Shown piece by piece: positions 55,601 to 61,103 of a stretch of DNA of 64,000 bases. The notes under the pieces were generated by a model. It had not been told where the DNA came from. It made no database searches and saw only the letters and a list, made by a program, of their open reading frames with translations. Positions within the stretch are counted from its first letter, which is position 1. The number at the start of each line of letters is the position of its first letter. A program made the position numbers and the translations under genes. Source of the stretch: Elgaria multicarinata webbii (lineage: Eukaryota; Chordata; Lepidosauria; Squamata; Anguidae); assembly GCF_023053635.1 (NCBI RefSeq), contig NC_086184.1:10755379-10819378 (forward strand), given 5' to 3'.

Positions 55601-56236
55601 AGAGCTGTGTTGACTTAACGGAGGGTGAGTAACAACAGTGTATTTCAGTAGGTCTCAGTGGCTGATTGTCCCAGATGCTACTCATGTATGTCTCACCCCA
55701 TAGAGTGATTCACTAAGGTAACCATATCCTTCAAAGCAGCACTTATAGAACACAGAAGAATTAAGGCTACAATTTCTCTCCATACAGGAGAGGTAGGGTT
55801 AGAAAAGCAATCAGTGCCTATGTTTGAATTTTGGTACTTTTAAGCTCCCATGTTTTTCCTTCCCTTCACAGAAAGAGTGTTCATTATTTCTGAAGTGTTT
55901 TGTTTTTCTAGTCCTAGCTGCACTGAAGCTGAAGTCTTGTATCTACTTATCTGGGGGCATGTCTGCTTGAGCTCTGCTTTTGAGTAGGCATGGATAGGAT
56001 TGCACTGTGAGTTAGCTGGCACACACACTCACTGGACCAACTCAGTTAACTTTGAATATAAATTGTGAGCAGATTCACACTATCCAAATAGACAGAAGCT
56101 AATGTACATTCACCTGCTTCATTAGCCAAACCATGTGAAGTAATATTCTTTTTAATCCTTTTTTTCCCCAGATATGGAGGAACCCCCCAAAACTACAATT
56201 CTCATTGGAACCGAATGCGAACCAGTTGGTACATGA
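33442..56236 (+). CDS. BRD7: BRD7, bromodomain-containing protein 7 (whole gene, 17 coding exons)
   Basis: In family knowledge this is a nuclear subunit of the PBAF SWI/SNF remodelling complex that reads acetyl-lysine. The exon products match my memory of human BRD7 closely and in order, including the start MGKKHKKHK and the bromodomain motif YNKPETIYY. Exons: 33442-33490, 37349-37557, 38315-38444, 40112-40169, 41397-41541, 43797-43907, 45016-45197, 45981-46104, 46349-46421, 48098-48205, 50393-50526, 51662-51773, 53115-53177, 54004-54112, 54211-54354, 55481-55624, 56172-56236. The exons sum to 1960 nt; one base too many lies in exon 11, and without it the product is 652 residues (human 651). 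Visible parts: a basic nuclear-localisation stretch at about 55-97, the bromodomain at about 135-238 with acetyl-lysine-binding Asn211 and gatekeeper Tyr217, the BRD7/BRD9-specific region at about 300-470, and a probable coiled coil at about 536-566. BRD9 was considered; the N-terminus and C-terminal half fit BRD7. Confidence 0.95.
33545..34860 (+). repeat. G-rich VNTR in BRD7 intron 1, units of about 160 bp
   Basis: Built from short blocks such as GGAATTATGTGGGG, arranged in higher-order units. The anchor GGATAAAGGGGACTTATG begins near 33650, 33813, 33972, 34129, 34287 and 34769, giving spacings of 163, 159, 157 and 158, then 482 across an inserted MITE. The + strand, which is the BRD7 coding strand, is almost free of C and full of G runs. 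Confidence 0.93.
34384..34693. mobile_element. hAT-type palindromic MITE (family A) inside the VNTR
   Basis: Ends TAGGATGACC and GGTCACCCT, with long complementary halves (GGAGGACAGAGCTCCTG at the left, its partner at the right). Flanked by AATTATGA (34376-34383) and AATTATAA (34694-34701), an 8-bp duplication with one change, as hAT elements make. The VNTR unit resumes after it, so it inserted after the array formed. Confidence 0.88.
35250..35712 (-). mobile_element. LINE reverse transcriptase fragment, intron 1
   Basis: Minus strand gives NVGLPLKTIQKAQRVKNVVA and, across the inserted MITE, VDTAVHALVTSQLDYCN, matching the RT thumb region seen at 16941-17585. Its left limit is uncertain. Confidence 0.7.
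35461..35592. mobile_element. hAT-type palindromic MITE inside a LINE
   Basis: CAGCACTAGGGAAACTGTGG at the left, GGGAAGGCCGCAAGTTCC near the right. Flanks CATTATAG (35453-35460) and CATTACAG (35593-35600) match at 7 of 8 and are LINE sequence, so it landed in an existing LINE. Confidence 0.78.
35736..36045 (+). mobile_element. L2/CR1-type LINE, 3' end, intron 1
   Basis: GGCTGTGGAATGAGCTCCCT starts inside the reverse transcriptase C-terminus; the tail GTGAACCGCCCAGAGAGCTC and an AAAT-type repeat follow. It meets an oppositely oriented LINE tail at 36046. Confidence 0.85.
36046..36585 (-). mobile_element. L2/CR1-type LINE, 3' end, intron 1
   Basis: Tail ACCGCCCAACAGCCGAAGCT (reverse) at 36062, then on the - strand a reverse transcriptase part reading QLYFSLASELGEAVQVLNQC and LKLNPDKAEALCVG. 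The intervening C-terminal part is missing, so it is internally deleted. Confidence 0.8.
37349..37557 (+). CDS. BRD7: BRD7 exon 2, residues 17-86
   Basis: Acceptor CAAG, donor AAG|GTAG. Starts EYVEKPLKLVLKVGG and carries the Lys/Arg-rich nuclear-localisation run (KKRKKRKKAEKQ). The spliced codon GAA joins exon 1 in phase. Confidence 0.93.
37766..37915 (+). mobile_element. tRNA-derived SINE, intron 2
   Basis: CCAGTAGCTCAGAAGCAAAG, CCTGTAGAATATCCCATGTT, CAATCTGTGGCATCTTCAG, then GGCCTCTGCCTGAGACC. Confidence 0.72.
37925..38045. mobile_element. Palindromic MITE (TTGGACTGCAATTCC group), intron 2
   Basis: ACTCTCCAGATGTTGGACTG faces CCAACAAAATCTGGAAGATC across a short centre. Diverged member of the same group. 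Confidence 0.68.
38315..38444 (+). CDS. BRD7: BRD7 exon 3, residues 87-129
   Basis: Acceptor CCTCAG, donor G|GTAAAA. Encodes EDKKKRDRDRG and ends SLASSLAKQE, the linker before the bromodomain. Confidence 0.92.
38648..39079 (+). mobile_element. L2/CR1-type LINE, 3' end, intron 3
   Basis: Very similar to 551-975 along its whole length and beginning at the same point (GGACCTTAAGATCATCTACA). Ends in an AAAT-type repeat. Same strand as BRD7. Confidence 0.87.
39346..39468 (+). mobile_element. LINE 3' tail, intron 3
   Basis: GTTTTTATACTGTTTTTTAT then TTGTAAACCGCCCAGAGAGC and TTCGGCTATGGTGCGGTATA. Confidence 0.78.
39468..39640. mobile_element. DNA transposon fragment (GTAAGACGCAC type), intron 3
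   Basis: ACCGTATTTCTTTGATTGTA, AGACGCACACTAATTTCAGC and GATTCTAAGACGCACCCCGT. I know this motif from reptile DNA elements; the right end is not clear. Confidence 0.5.
40112..40169 (+). CDS. BRD7: BRD7 exon 4, start of bromodomain
   Basis: Acceptor CCTAG, donor AG|GTGAGT. Encodes EVEQTPLQEALNQLVRQLQ, the first helix (alpha Z) of the bromodomain. The split Arg codon joins exon 5 in phase. Confidence 0.92.
40170..41396 (+). other. BRD7: BRD7 intron 4, unique sequence
   Basis: No repeat recognised across 1.2 kb. Confidence 0.4.
41397..41541 (+). CDS. BRD7: BRD7 exon 5, ZA loop of bromodomain
   Basis: Acceptor TAACAG, donor AAG|GTGCTT. Encodes RKDPNAFFSFPVTDFIAPGY and on to SIEELK; it holds the ZA loop with the FFSFPVTDFIAPGY motif and the MDFSTMKEKI helix. 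Confidence 0.95.
42310..42625 (+). mobile_element. Diverged LINE 3' end, intron 5
   Basis: CTGGCTCCCTCTGTGGAACT, TTTTATTTAAACAAGCCTTC and TTGTTCACCACTTGGGAATT follow the order of L2-like 3' ends. Old and diverged. Confidence 0.6.
43459..43731. mobile_element. hAT-like element, intron 5 close to exon 6
   Basis: Left GTAGGAGTGCACAACCTTTT and right ATATTTTGCACCCCTG are roughly complementary. The right end is 66 bp before exon 6, so part of the BRD7 intron 5 acceptor region may come from it. No clean target duplication found. Confidence 0.55.
43797..43907 (+). CDS. BRD7: BRD7 exon 6, acetyl-lysine pocket
   Basis: Acceptor ATACAG, donor CAG|GTAAGA. Encodes 37 residues with MVYNKPETIYYKAAKKLL; Asn211 is the acetyl-lysine anchor and Tyr217 the gatekeeper by family knowledge. 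A LINE lies 4 bp past its end and duplicates its last 11 bases (see the finding). Confidence 0.95.
43912..44429 (+). mobile_element. 5'-truncated LINE 4 bp inside BRD7 intron 6
   Basis: Ends in a (TTG)n tail. The frame near the end reads PLLNRHCPCKNTEMETVSHV and LLSCRFYQGARND, with a Cys-Cys-His-Cys pattern of a LINE C-terminus; clade not assigned. Flanked by TACTCAGCCAGGTAA (43897-43911) and TACTCAGCCAGATAA (44430-44444), a 15-bp target duplication that spans the exon 6 end and splice donor. Confidence 0.9.
44738..44815. mobile_element. Family D palindromic repeat, intron 6
   Basis: GCAAACCTAAGCATACTTAC with AAGTAAATCCCGTTGAACTT and CTTCTGAGTAAACATTG. Diverged copy. Confidence 0.5.
45016..45197 (+). 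CDS. BRD7: BRD7 exon 7
   Basis: Acceptor TTTAG, donor AAAAA|GTGATT. Begins ERIQSLKQSIDFMADLQK, the end of the bromodomain fold, then an acidic, poorly conserved linker ending IPSKEHKK. Confidence 0.9.
45981..46104 (+). CDS. BRD7: BRD7 exon 8
   Basis: Acceptor TTCCAG, donor CAG|GTAAAT. Encodes KEKELLEEKIRNSNLEREQE and then IKESGGKLTKRPANAQ, the start of the BRD7/BRD9-specific region. Confidence 0.92.
46349..46421 (+). CDS. BRD7: BRD7 exon 9
   Basis: Acceptor TTTCAG, donor G|GTAATG. Encodes CEFERRKSDGTTTLGLLNPA and ENAG; matches human CEFERRKPDGTTTLGLL. Confidence 0.92.
46757..46882 (+). mobile_element. tRNA-derived SINE, intron 9
   Basis: CGTAGCTTGGTGAAAGAGCA (A box), GGTTCCAGGTTTAGACTC (B box), GATTTCTGGTAGCAGGGCTA and GACGTCTGCCTGTGAGATTC. 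Confidence 0.72.
46888..47012. mobile_element. Palindromic MITE (CAACCTGGTG group), intron 9
   Basis: AGCAACCTAGTGCCCTCCGT faces CTGGAGGGCATCAGGTTGCC; the inner ATTGCAACTCCCATAATCC block pairs with GGAATTGTAGT. Confidence 0.75.
47065..47150. mobile_element. Family D palindromic repeat, intron 9
   Basis: CCAAAGTAATCCTAAACAGG, then AAAGTCCCACTGATTTCATT and GGAACTTACTCCC. Diverged copy. Confidence 0.45.
47540..47900 (-). mobile_element. LINE 3' end, intron 9
   Basis: TATCCCGCCTTTTGCCCAAT after a TTA run (47524-47556), then A-rich tail and GGGGAAGGCTATTCAAAATA with AGAAAGCTGTCCTCCTGGTC, the diverged complement of a LINE C-terminus. Confidence 0.65.
48098..48205 (+). CDS. BRD7: BRD7 exon 10
   Basis: Acceptor GGTAG, donor G|GTAAGA. 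Encodes ELGYSSVKLGVTAGRLQSG and ends FKEDKRNKVTP, matching human RLQSGVNTLQGFKEDKRNKV. Confidence 0.92.
48838..48855. repeat. Poly-C run, intron 10
   Basis: Uninterrupted C run after TTAATC; a likely spot for length errors. Confidence 0.95.
49252..49402 (-). mobile_element. tRNA-derived SINE body, intron 10
   Basis: Reverse orientation: CATAGGAAGCTGTCTTTCTA, TCTGACCCTTGGTCCATTTG, GCCAGTATTGTCGACACCGA and CCTACCTGGAGATGCCGGAG. Same family as 26420. Confidence 0.75.
49640..49681. repeat. (CA)n microsatellite, intron 10
   Basis: About 20 CA units. Confidence 0.96.
49868..50278 (+). mobile_element. LINE 3' end, intron 10
   Basis: Frame reads GTRERAFSFVAPQLWNVLPL and EAQMAPTLTLLWRQVKTWI, then a T-rich tail with GCCACCCTGAGATCC. 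A different subfamily from 551-975. Confidence 0.82.
50284..50354. mobile_element. Right half of a palindromic MITE, intron 10
   Basis: GCTGGGAGTTGTAGTCTAAC to GTAGGTTGGGGAAGGCTGC matches the right arm of the CAACCTGGTG group; the left arm is absent. Confidence 0.65.
50393..50526 (+). CDS. BRD7: BRD7 exon 11 (contains one base too many)
   Basis: Acceptor CTTAG, donor AA|GTGAGT. Encodes VMYLNYGPFSSYAPAYDSTF and ends YGEDSNQGSF. As given, the exon is 134 nt and its last codon reads TAA just before the donor; with four rather than five T before AAGTGAGT the frame would run into exon 12 (N-MNEFLAKSQDYPYV). Either the T run is one base long in the assembly or this allele truncates BRD7 near residue 440. 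Confidence 0.85.
51662..51773 (+). CDS. BRD7: BRD7 exon 12
   Basis: Acceptor CTCTAG, donor ACG|GTGAGC. Encodes MNEFLAKSQDYPYVMADSLL and on to SRSLRELET, matching human QDYPYVMADSLLDVLTKGG. Confidence 0.92.
52895..53012. mobile_element. Diverged palindromic MITE, intron 12
   Basis: GTGGCTGTCCAGATATTTTT with CCACAACTCTCACCATCGC and GCCACAAGTTGATCACCCTG at the right. Weak arms, low similarity. Confidence 0.5.
53115..53177 (+). CDS. BRD7: BRD7 exon 13
   Basis: Acceptor TTCCAG, donor GAG|GTGATG. A short 21-codon exon encoding LQPAEEAQGRHERADTTKDI; its placement rests on phase and splice sites more than on conservation, since this segment varies in the family. Confidence 0.82.
53395..53412. repeat. 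Poly-G run, intron 13
   Basis: Uninterrupted G run; can be unstable or misread. Confidence 0.95.
54004..54112 (+). CDS. BRD7: BRD7 exon 14
   Basis: Acceptor CTACAG, donor G|GTGAGA. Encodes IMETDLASRSSLSKERLTAL and ends VTNFGVPVEEFDSE, matching human LKAVTNFGVPVEVFDSEE. Confidence 0.92.
54211..54354 (+). CDS. BRD7: BRD7 exon 15, coiled-coil segment
   Basis: Acceptor TTCACAG, donor G|GTAAGT. Encodes EAEVFQKKLDETTKLLRELQ, a heptad-like helix, then PPPNMICLLGPSYKEMHL. Confidence 0.94.
54382..54460. mobile_element. Family D palindromic repeat, intron 15
   Basis: GACTGCAATCCCATACCCAC, then GTAAGACCCACTGAACTCAA and CATGCTTCTGAATAG. Right terminus weak. Confidence 0.5.
54855..55020 (-). mobile_element. 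LINE 3' tail, intron 15
   Basis: TTTATTTATTTATTTCATTT then ATACTGCCCATTAGCCAAAG and GCTCCCTTGGCGGTTTGCAA. Reverse of the GAACCGCCC tail. Confidence 0.82.
55481..55624 (+). CDS. BRD7: BRD7 exon 16
   Basis: Acceptor TTCCAG, donor G|GTGAGT. Encodes AERVTSNLKQLAQQVAPGDI, then STYGIRKAMGISIPLP and VDLTE, matching the human C-terminal region. Confidence 0.94.
56172..56236 (+). CDS. BRD7: BRD7 exon 17, C-terminus and stop
   Basis: Acceptor CCCCAG. Encodes DMEEPPKTTILIGTECEPVG, then Thr and TGA. It matches human only loosely (EDTEEPKKTDVAECGPGGS), as expected for a variable tail, but phase and spacing fit. Confidence 0.87.
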
Positions 56237-57698
56237 TCCATATGATATTTAGACTTTAAATCTTACCTTTTTTGAGATTTGCCCTGTGCATGCATGGGGT
56301 CTTTGTATACTTTGTGTTAGGTTTGTGTATGGAATATTCGAATTCTTTATAAAATAATTTAAAATCAAACTGGTCCTGTTCTAATGACAGCTCTAAGAGG
56401 TACTCTTTGAATGGAATATAGAAGCCCTATTCAAGCACTGAGTCATTCATGCAGTGGGTAGGGTGGGGAGGAAGAATATGACCATGCTTGCTTGTATCAC
56501 CCCCTCTGTGACAGCCCACCATCCCTCCACACGTTGGAGAAGAAAGATATGAAGTAAGGAGCTTGTTGGTTTGCTTCACAATCAGGGTTCTAAATCACCT
56601 GGGAGCCTACATGTGTAGAGTAGGGTCCCAGATTCAGACCTTCCTCCTAAGAAGTGTAGAAGTCAAGGGCAGGGCAGTAAATATGGTCCCACTCTCCCCC
56701 ACGTCACACAATTAATTCATTAAGGAGAACACCCAAATAATAAGTCTAGAATGAAGCACCTTTCTTTGTTTATGTTCATTTGTGTATCAATTTTCCTTAC
56801 ATCAGAAGTTGCCTCCAATTTTACAGGATTCCTTGAGCTATACAGGACTGAGGGAGAAGAAAATGTTGAAATCAACCTTAAGAATTGTGTGTTTCCAGGA
56901 AATTACATGACTAAGCTATGAAAGCTCATGACTTAAAGCTATGAAAGCCATTGGAAATGGCAGCATTGAGGGAGATATTTTAACTTGAAATTGAGAGCTG
57001 AACACACACACATGGTCATGAAGTAGACGTTTGCATGGGTATAAATGAGTAATCACAGAGCAAGTGTTTACCCCACCTCAGGTACAATGCTTTGTCAACA
57101 GAATTGGTTCACATATTCAGCTGCAAACCATCAAATAATGTACACAGGGTCATCCATAGCCCTGGGTAGGTGGCAGCTTTCAGGATACATTTGGACACAA
57201 ATTGATAACTGCTTACCTTTTACTAGCAAAGGCAGTGCCATTTAGATGCTGACCTCATGTAGTAAAATGTTTCAACCTGGCATTTAGTTCATCTGCTATC
57301 TCCTTTGTCGATTGCATTTAAGGTAAGAAGGAAGGTGTTTTCATTGTCTCGGTCTTTCAAAGTAACAGCTTAGGGCAAACTAACCATGTAAGTAAATATG
57401 AGACCTATTTTTCATAAAATAAGGATTTTCAATGATATAAAATAATATCAGGCAACAGAAACATCCTAAATTTTTAATCTAGGAAACTCAAAAGTTAAAA
57501 TGGGTAGTAATGTAGCTTAGGCAAATTACGTTTGAATTGCAGTATAATGCAAATAGAAAACTATTAAAAACATGAATGCTTTAATTTCATACTTTTAAGT
57601 TTCTGTTGTTATACAACTTTTGATAGCCAAACATAGCAAATAGCTGCAAATGTTAAACACAGAGGACCCTCTGAATTAAAGCATTCTAACTTCTGTAT

Positions 57699-57704
57699 TT
57701 TATT
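57699..57704 (-). terminator. ADCY7: Candidate ADCY7 poly(A) signal AATAAA
   Basis: TTTATT on the + strand, so AATAAA for the - strand transcript, about 3.3 kb after the ADCY7 stop. I saw no other canonical signal between it and the stop. Confidence 0.45.
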
Positions 57705-57732
57705 TTAAAAACCAGACATGTAACAAATCCAC

Positions 57733-57738
57733 AATAAA
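57733..57738 (+). terminator. BRD7: Candidate BRD7 poly(A) signal AATAAA
   Basis: The first canonical AATAAA I found on the + strand after the BRD7 stop, about 1.5 kb downstream. A variant TATAAA at 56348-56353, 112 nt after the stop, is the other candidate and would give a short UTR. Confidence 0.4.
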
Positions 57739-58305
57739 ATAAGAATTGAAAGCAATATTGTATAATTCACATTAACTTGCAGCTATTACAAAAAGTCAAT
57801 TGCATATGCTTCCTTTTAATACTACCCAGGACTATCCTACCTTGGCACTTTCCAGTGTGACTTACTCTAGTTAACTAAGACTTTCCAAAAGTCCTAAATC
57901 TACAGTAGGCCCTCACTACAAGAGATTTGTTCCTGTCATGAAACATAGGCACTTCAGCCTCCACATAAGTTAATTACACAGTAATTATAATGAACACAAC
58001 AGGGGTGTATCCAGGGCAAAGCATGTTGAAAAAACACTCCACTCTGAAAACTTAAAAATATACTAGTCACAGTCCTCAAAGTCTTGAGATTGGTTCCATA
58101 ATCTTCCCTTGGATTTCAGTGAAATTACTCTAGAAGTATATACTGAAAGGTATTCTACAAAGTCTTATGCAAATGTATCCAGTGAAAATTTAATCACACA
58201 AAAAAAACAAAATTTCAAAAAGTTTCATAGTAATTATCCTTCAGTTTATAAAATAGTTAACTGTGTTCATCAACACAAGTCACTGGTGCTTCAGATAAAG
58301 TCTTA

Positions 58306-58402
58306 GGCTGTAATCCTATACACACTTACTTGGAAGTAATCCTCACTGCTCCAGTGGGACCTACTTCTGAGTAAACCTGAACAGGATTGCACTGCTAAGC
58401 TT
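58306..58402. mobile_element. Family D palindromic repeat, ADCY7 3' region
   Basis: TTAGGCTGTAATCCTATACA at the left faces GAACAGGATTGCACTGCTAA at the right; the best preserved copy in the window. Confidence 0.65.
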
Positions 58403-59585
58403 TTTAAATGGGGCACATAAGAGACAGTTATTTCTGTTGTTCACAATGTAAACAATTTATGGCCTTTTCTTTTTCACCGGTAAGACTTCGTGGGTGTTGC
58501 TGGTTCCCTTGAGACAGAGGTGTCAGACAGAAGTAGTTTACATAGGAGAAAAATTCAAGATTATAGCCTCCTGCCAGTACATTTAATTTGCAGGTACAGT
58601 GACTTGGATCCAAAGAATCTTGAGCTAGTATTGTTCTGCAAAAGCCTCCTCAAGAATTCATGCAATGCTAGAATGGGTAGGTTCCAGTTCTTTCCTTCTG
58701 CTCATGCAAGTGGTTGCACAAAATGATCACCATCTTTAGATTTAGCCTCACTTCTTTTGTACAACACTAGTGAGAAGAATCAAACAAGCCCCTTTGGATC
58801 CAATTCCATATAATTTAAGCAGACTAAATAAGTTATGCCTGTAAAGATACCAACTTTACAAGGAACTCCTCTCTTCCAATAATAATTTTATCTGACACCG
58901 CTTTTCCATGGTGGCTAGAGCTCACACACTGTTATGAGATAGCATTCCAAAACAGAAATCTGAAACACATCACATTTCTCCTTAACCTAGTAAATTACCT
59001 AGTCAAGTTACTATGCTGGTAGTAAACTTTGGAGTTGCCCTATATTTTTTCAGCTTATAATAAAAGATAATAAAACAAATACAAAAACATAAAACTTACT
59101 GAATAACTTAAACAACAACAGGAGGATTAATAATAAGCAAGTTCCCCCCCCTCCGAAAAAAAAGGTTCTAATCAGACTTGCAGCAGAAGCCTATGGGATA
59201 TCTATGCTTTAAAATATGAGAAATACTGGTAATCTATCAAAAGAAAAATGCTATAGCAAAAGCATGGGCAGCTCCAGGTCAAATTTGGCTCACAGCAGAC
59301 TTTGTATTTGGTTCCATTCTCTTGGTTCACTTCTATCTATTGTAATCCTACATGAAAAGGGGTGGCATTTTACCAATGATGAAATCCAGCAATACAATAG
59401 TTTGGAAGGGAAGACTTCACTTAATGTACAAAAGCTTGTAGACTAGTTGCCAGTGGGATTCCAATGAAGTGCTATCAATGTGCATGGTGTAAAGAGTAAC
59501 AAAAAATGAGAGAGAGACCTCTAATCCTAGACATTTACAATCGGAGTGATGGTGGCTTCTGTTGGGCGGCTGCACAACACAGTGA

Positions 59586-59775
59586 GCCTGTTAAGACAAC
59601 ATGCTAAGCCATAGTTAGGTTGCTGACCCTTTTGCACCAAATGGTTAATGAGCATGTTTAAACTGTGGTTATGTAGCTATCATGGTTAGGAATGATTCAC
59701 ACGACGCGCTAAGCCATACTGTTTAGCTCAAAACACTGAACCACTGTGGTTTAGCGTGTCATCTGAACAGGGTCA
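59586..59775. mobile_element. Palindromic MITE in the ADCY7 3' region
   Basis: CCTGTTAAGACAACATGCTA at the left faces TAGCGTGTCATCTGAACAGG at the right; inner AAGCCATAGTTAGG has a partner GTGGTTATG. Confidence 0.7.
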
Positions 59776-60355
59776 TTTTGGGATCATGCATCTGTTCTTC
59801 TGCCCAGCACAGAGAGAATTTCCATGGCAGTGGTGGAGCTGTAGTGGAAGCTAGCCATAATGTATATCAGCAGGGTGCCCAAACACGGCTAGCCCTGAAA
59901 AAGAATCAGAATTGCCACATGAATGCTGCTGTTACACACACTGCTGTGGGACACTGAATAGCTGATCAATTAAATGGCATTCTGTGAAGAGCAAAGCCAT
60001 TCCAGCTCAAACAGAAGGAAAACAAGAAAAAGACACTTCGGTGTTTCCACCCAAAGTAGAAGCACAAAGCCACCTGTGTTTGCTCTCAAGCCTGGCTAAC
60101 AAACCCCAGAAAAATAAACGTGCATGGATTGGACAAGCTTCCCCCTTCCATCATTTCTCTCTGCTCTAGTAAGCATGGCATAAACTTAACATTGGGCAGG
60201 TATGAAATATCGGGTTAAGGTTTAGCAGTAGGACAGAAACACCCACAAGAAAGGGACACTTTTGTGGACTAGATTCTGTAAAGAATACTGGCAGTGCAAC
60301 ATTTCCTGGCATTGAAAAGAGGTTCCATGGCAGAGGTCTGGCACAAAGTTAGTGC

Positions 60356-60470
60356 ATGTGGTGGGAGCTTGGCTCCTTGGTCAAGTACATGCTTTGTGTG
60401 CAGATAGTCCCAAATTCAACCTCTGGCATTTCCAGTTTTAAAAGATCTCAGGTCACAGGACTTCAATCCT
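60356..60470 (+). mobile_element. Partial tRNA-derived SINE, ADCY7 3' region
   Basis: GTCAAGTACATGCTTTGTGT, AAATTCAACCTCTGGCATTT and AAAAGATCTCAGGTC. Head diverged. Confidence 0.55.
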
Positions 60471-60965
60471 ATTGTCTTCAATCAAGTAGAGACTACTTTG
60501 CGCTAAAGGAAGTTCTATATCCATACAGTTCAGACCTTTTCTTCTATACGACAAGTGCAATACTGTTACTGGATCTGACGAAGGATGAAGCAGCAGAATA
60601 TTTTAACGCGGCAATTAGTTCAACTGTGAATCCGCAGAAGACATGCAGGAAAATCATTTCATGTCCCATGTCCCTTCAGCAAGGAAAGGAGAGAATAATC
60701 CATGGCAGCAATCATCAGCAAACAGGGACAGGCACAGCTGTAAACATCTTTCGAGAGCTTTCTGTTCTCCTCTTTTGAGATGCAAAGTAGTACCACCTGT
60801 AGGTAAGTCCATGCGCATTCAGAAAAGCTCCTTTACACAAGGAGGCAAAGTTTTCAGACTTCACAGAAGGGAAGTTGGGTGTTTTTGATTTTTTTTAAAA
60901 AAACCCAACTCAAATCCAGCAAGACATACTTTTCAACCAAACTTCTCAGCAGCTTCTTGTTCAAG

Positions 60966-61103
60966 TCAAAGCGCTTGGGATTTGGCTGTATCAGTGCACA
61001 CAAAGTAGGTCATCAATTCTCCCTTTCCCTTGACATTAATAAGTCCTCGGCATTCACAGGCATATCCCAGGCCCTCCAGTATTTTGCATGTCTCTTCTGT
61101 AAC
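60966..61103 (-). CDS. ADCY7: ADCY7 last coding exon and stop
   Basis: Acceptor GTGCAG. Encodes [20 protein letters not shown], then [20 protein letters not shown] and KSQAL before TGA. About three residues shorter than the mammalian tail as I recall it. Confidence 0.94.
   Translation of the reverse strand, partial: VTEETCKILEGLGYACECRGLINVKGKGELMTYFVCTDTAKSQAL

Larger units (their letters stand above)
56237..60965. other. Convergent 3' region of BRD7 and ADCY7
   Basis: Between the two stop codons. Mostly unique AT-rich DNA with a family D repeat (58306), a palindromic MITE (59586) and a SINE piece (60356). Likely to hold both 3' UTRs. No other coding exon recognised. Confidence 0.6.

Noticed and set aside
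33442-56236. BRD9 instead of BRD7
   Set aside because: The N-terminus DKYPYEEYVEKPLKLVLKVG, the FFSFPVTDFIAPGY loop and the long C-terminal half fit BRD7; ADCY7 as neighbour agrees.
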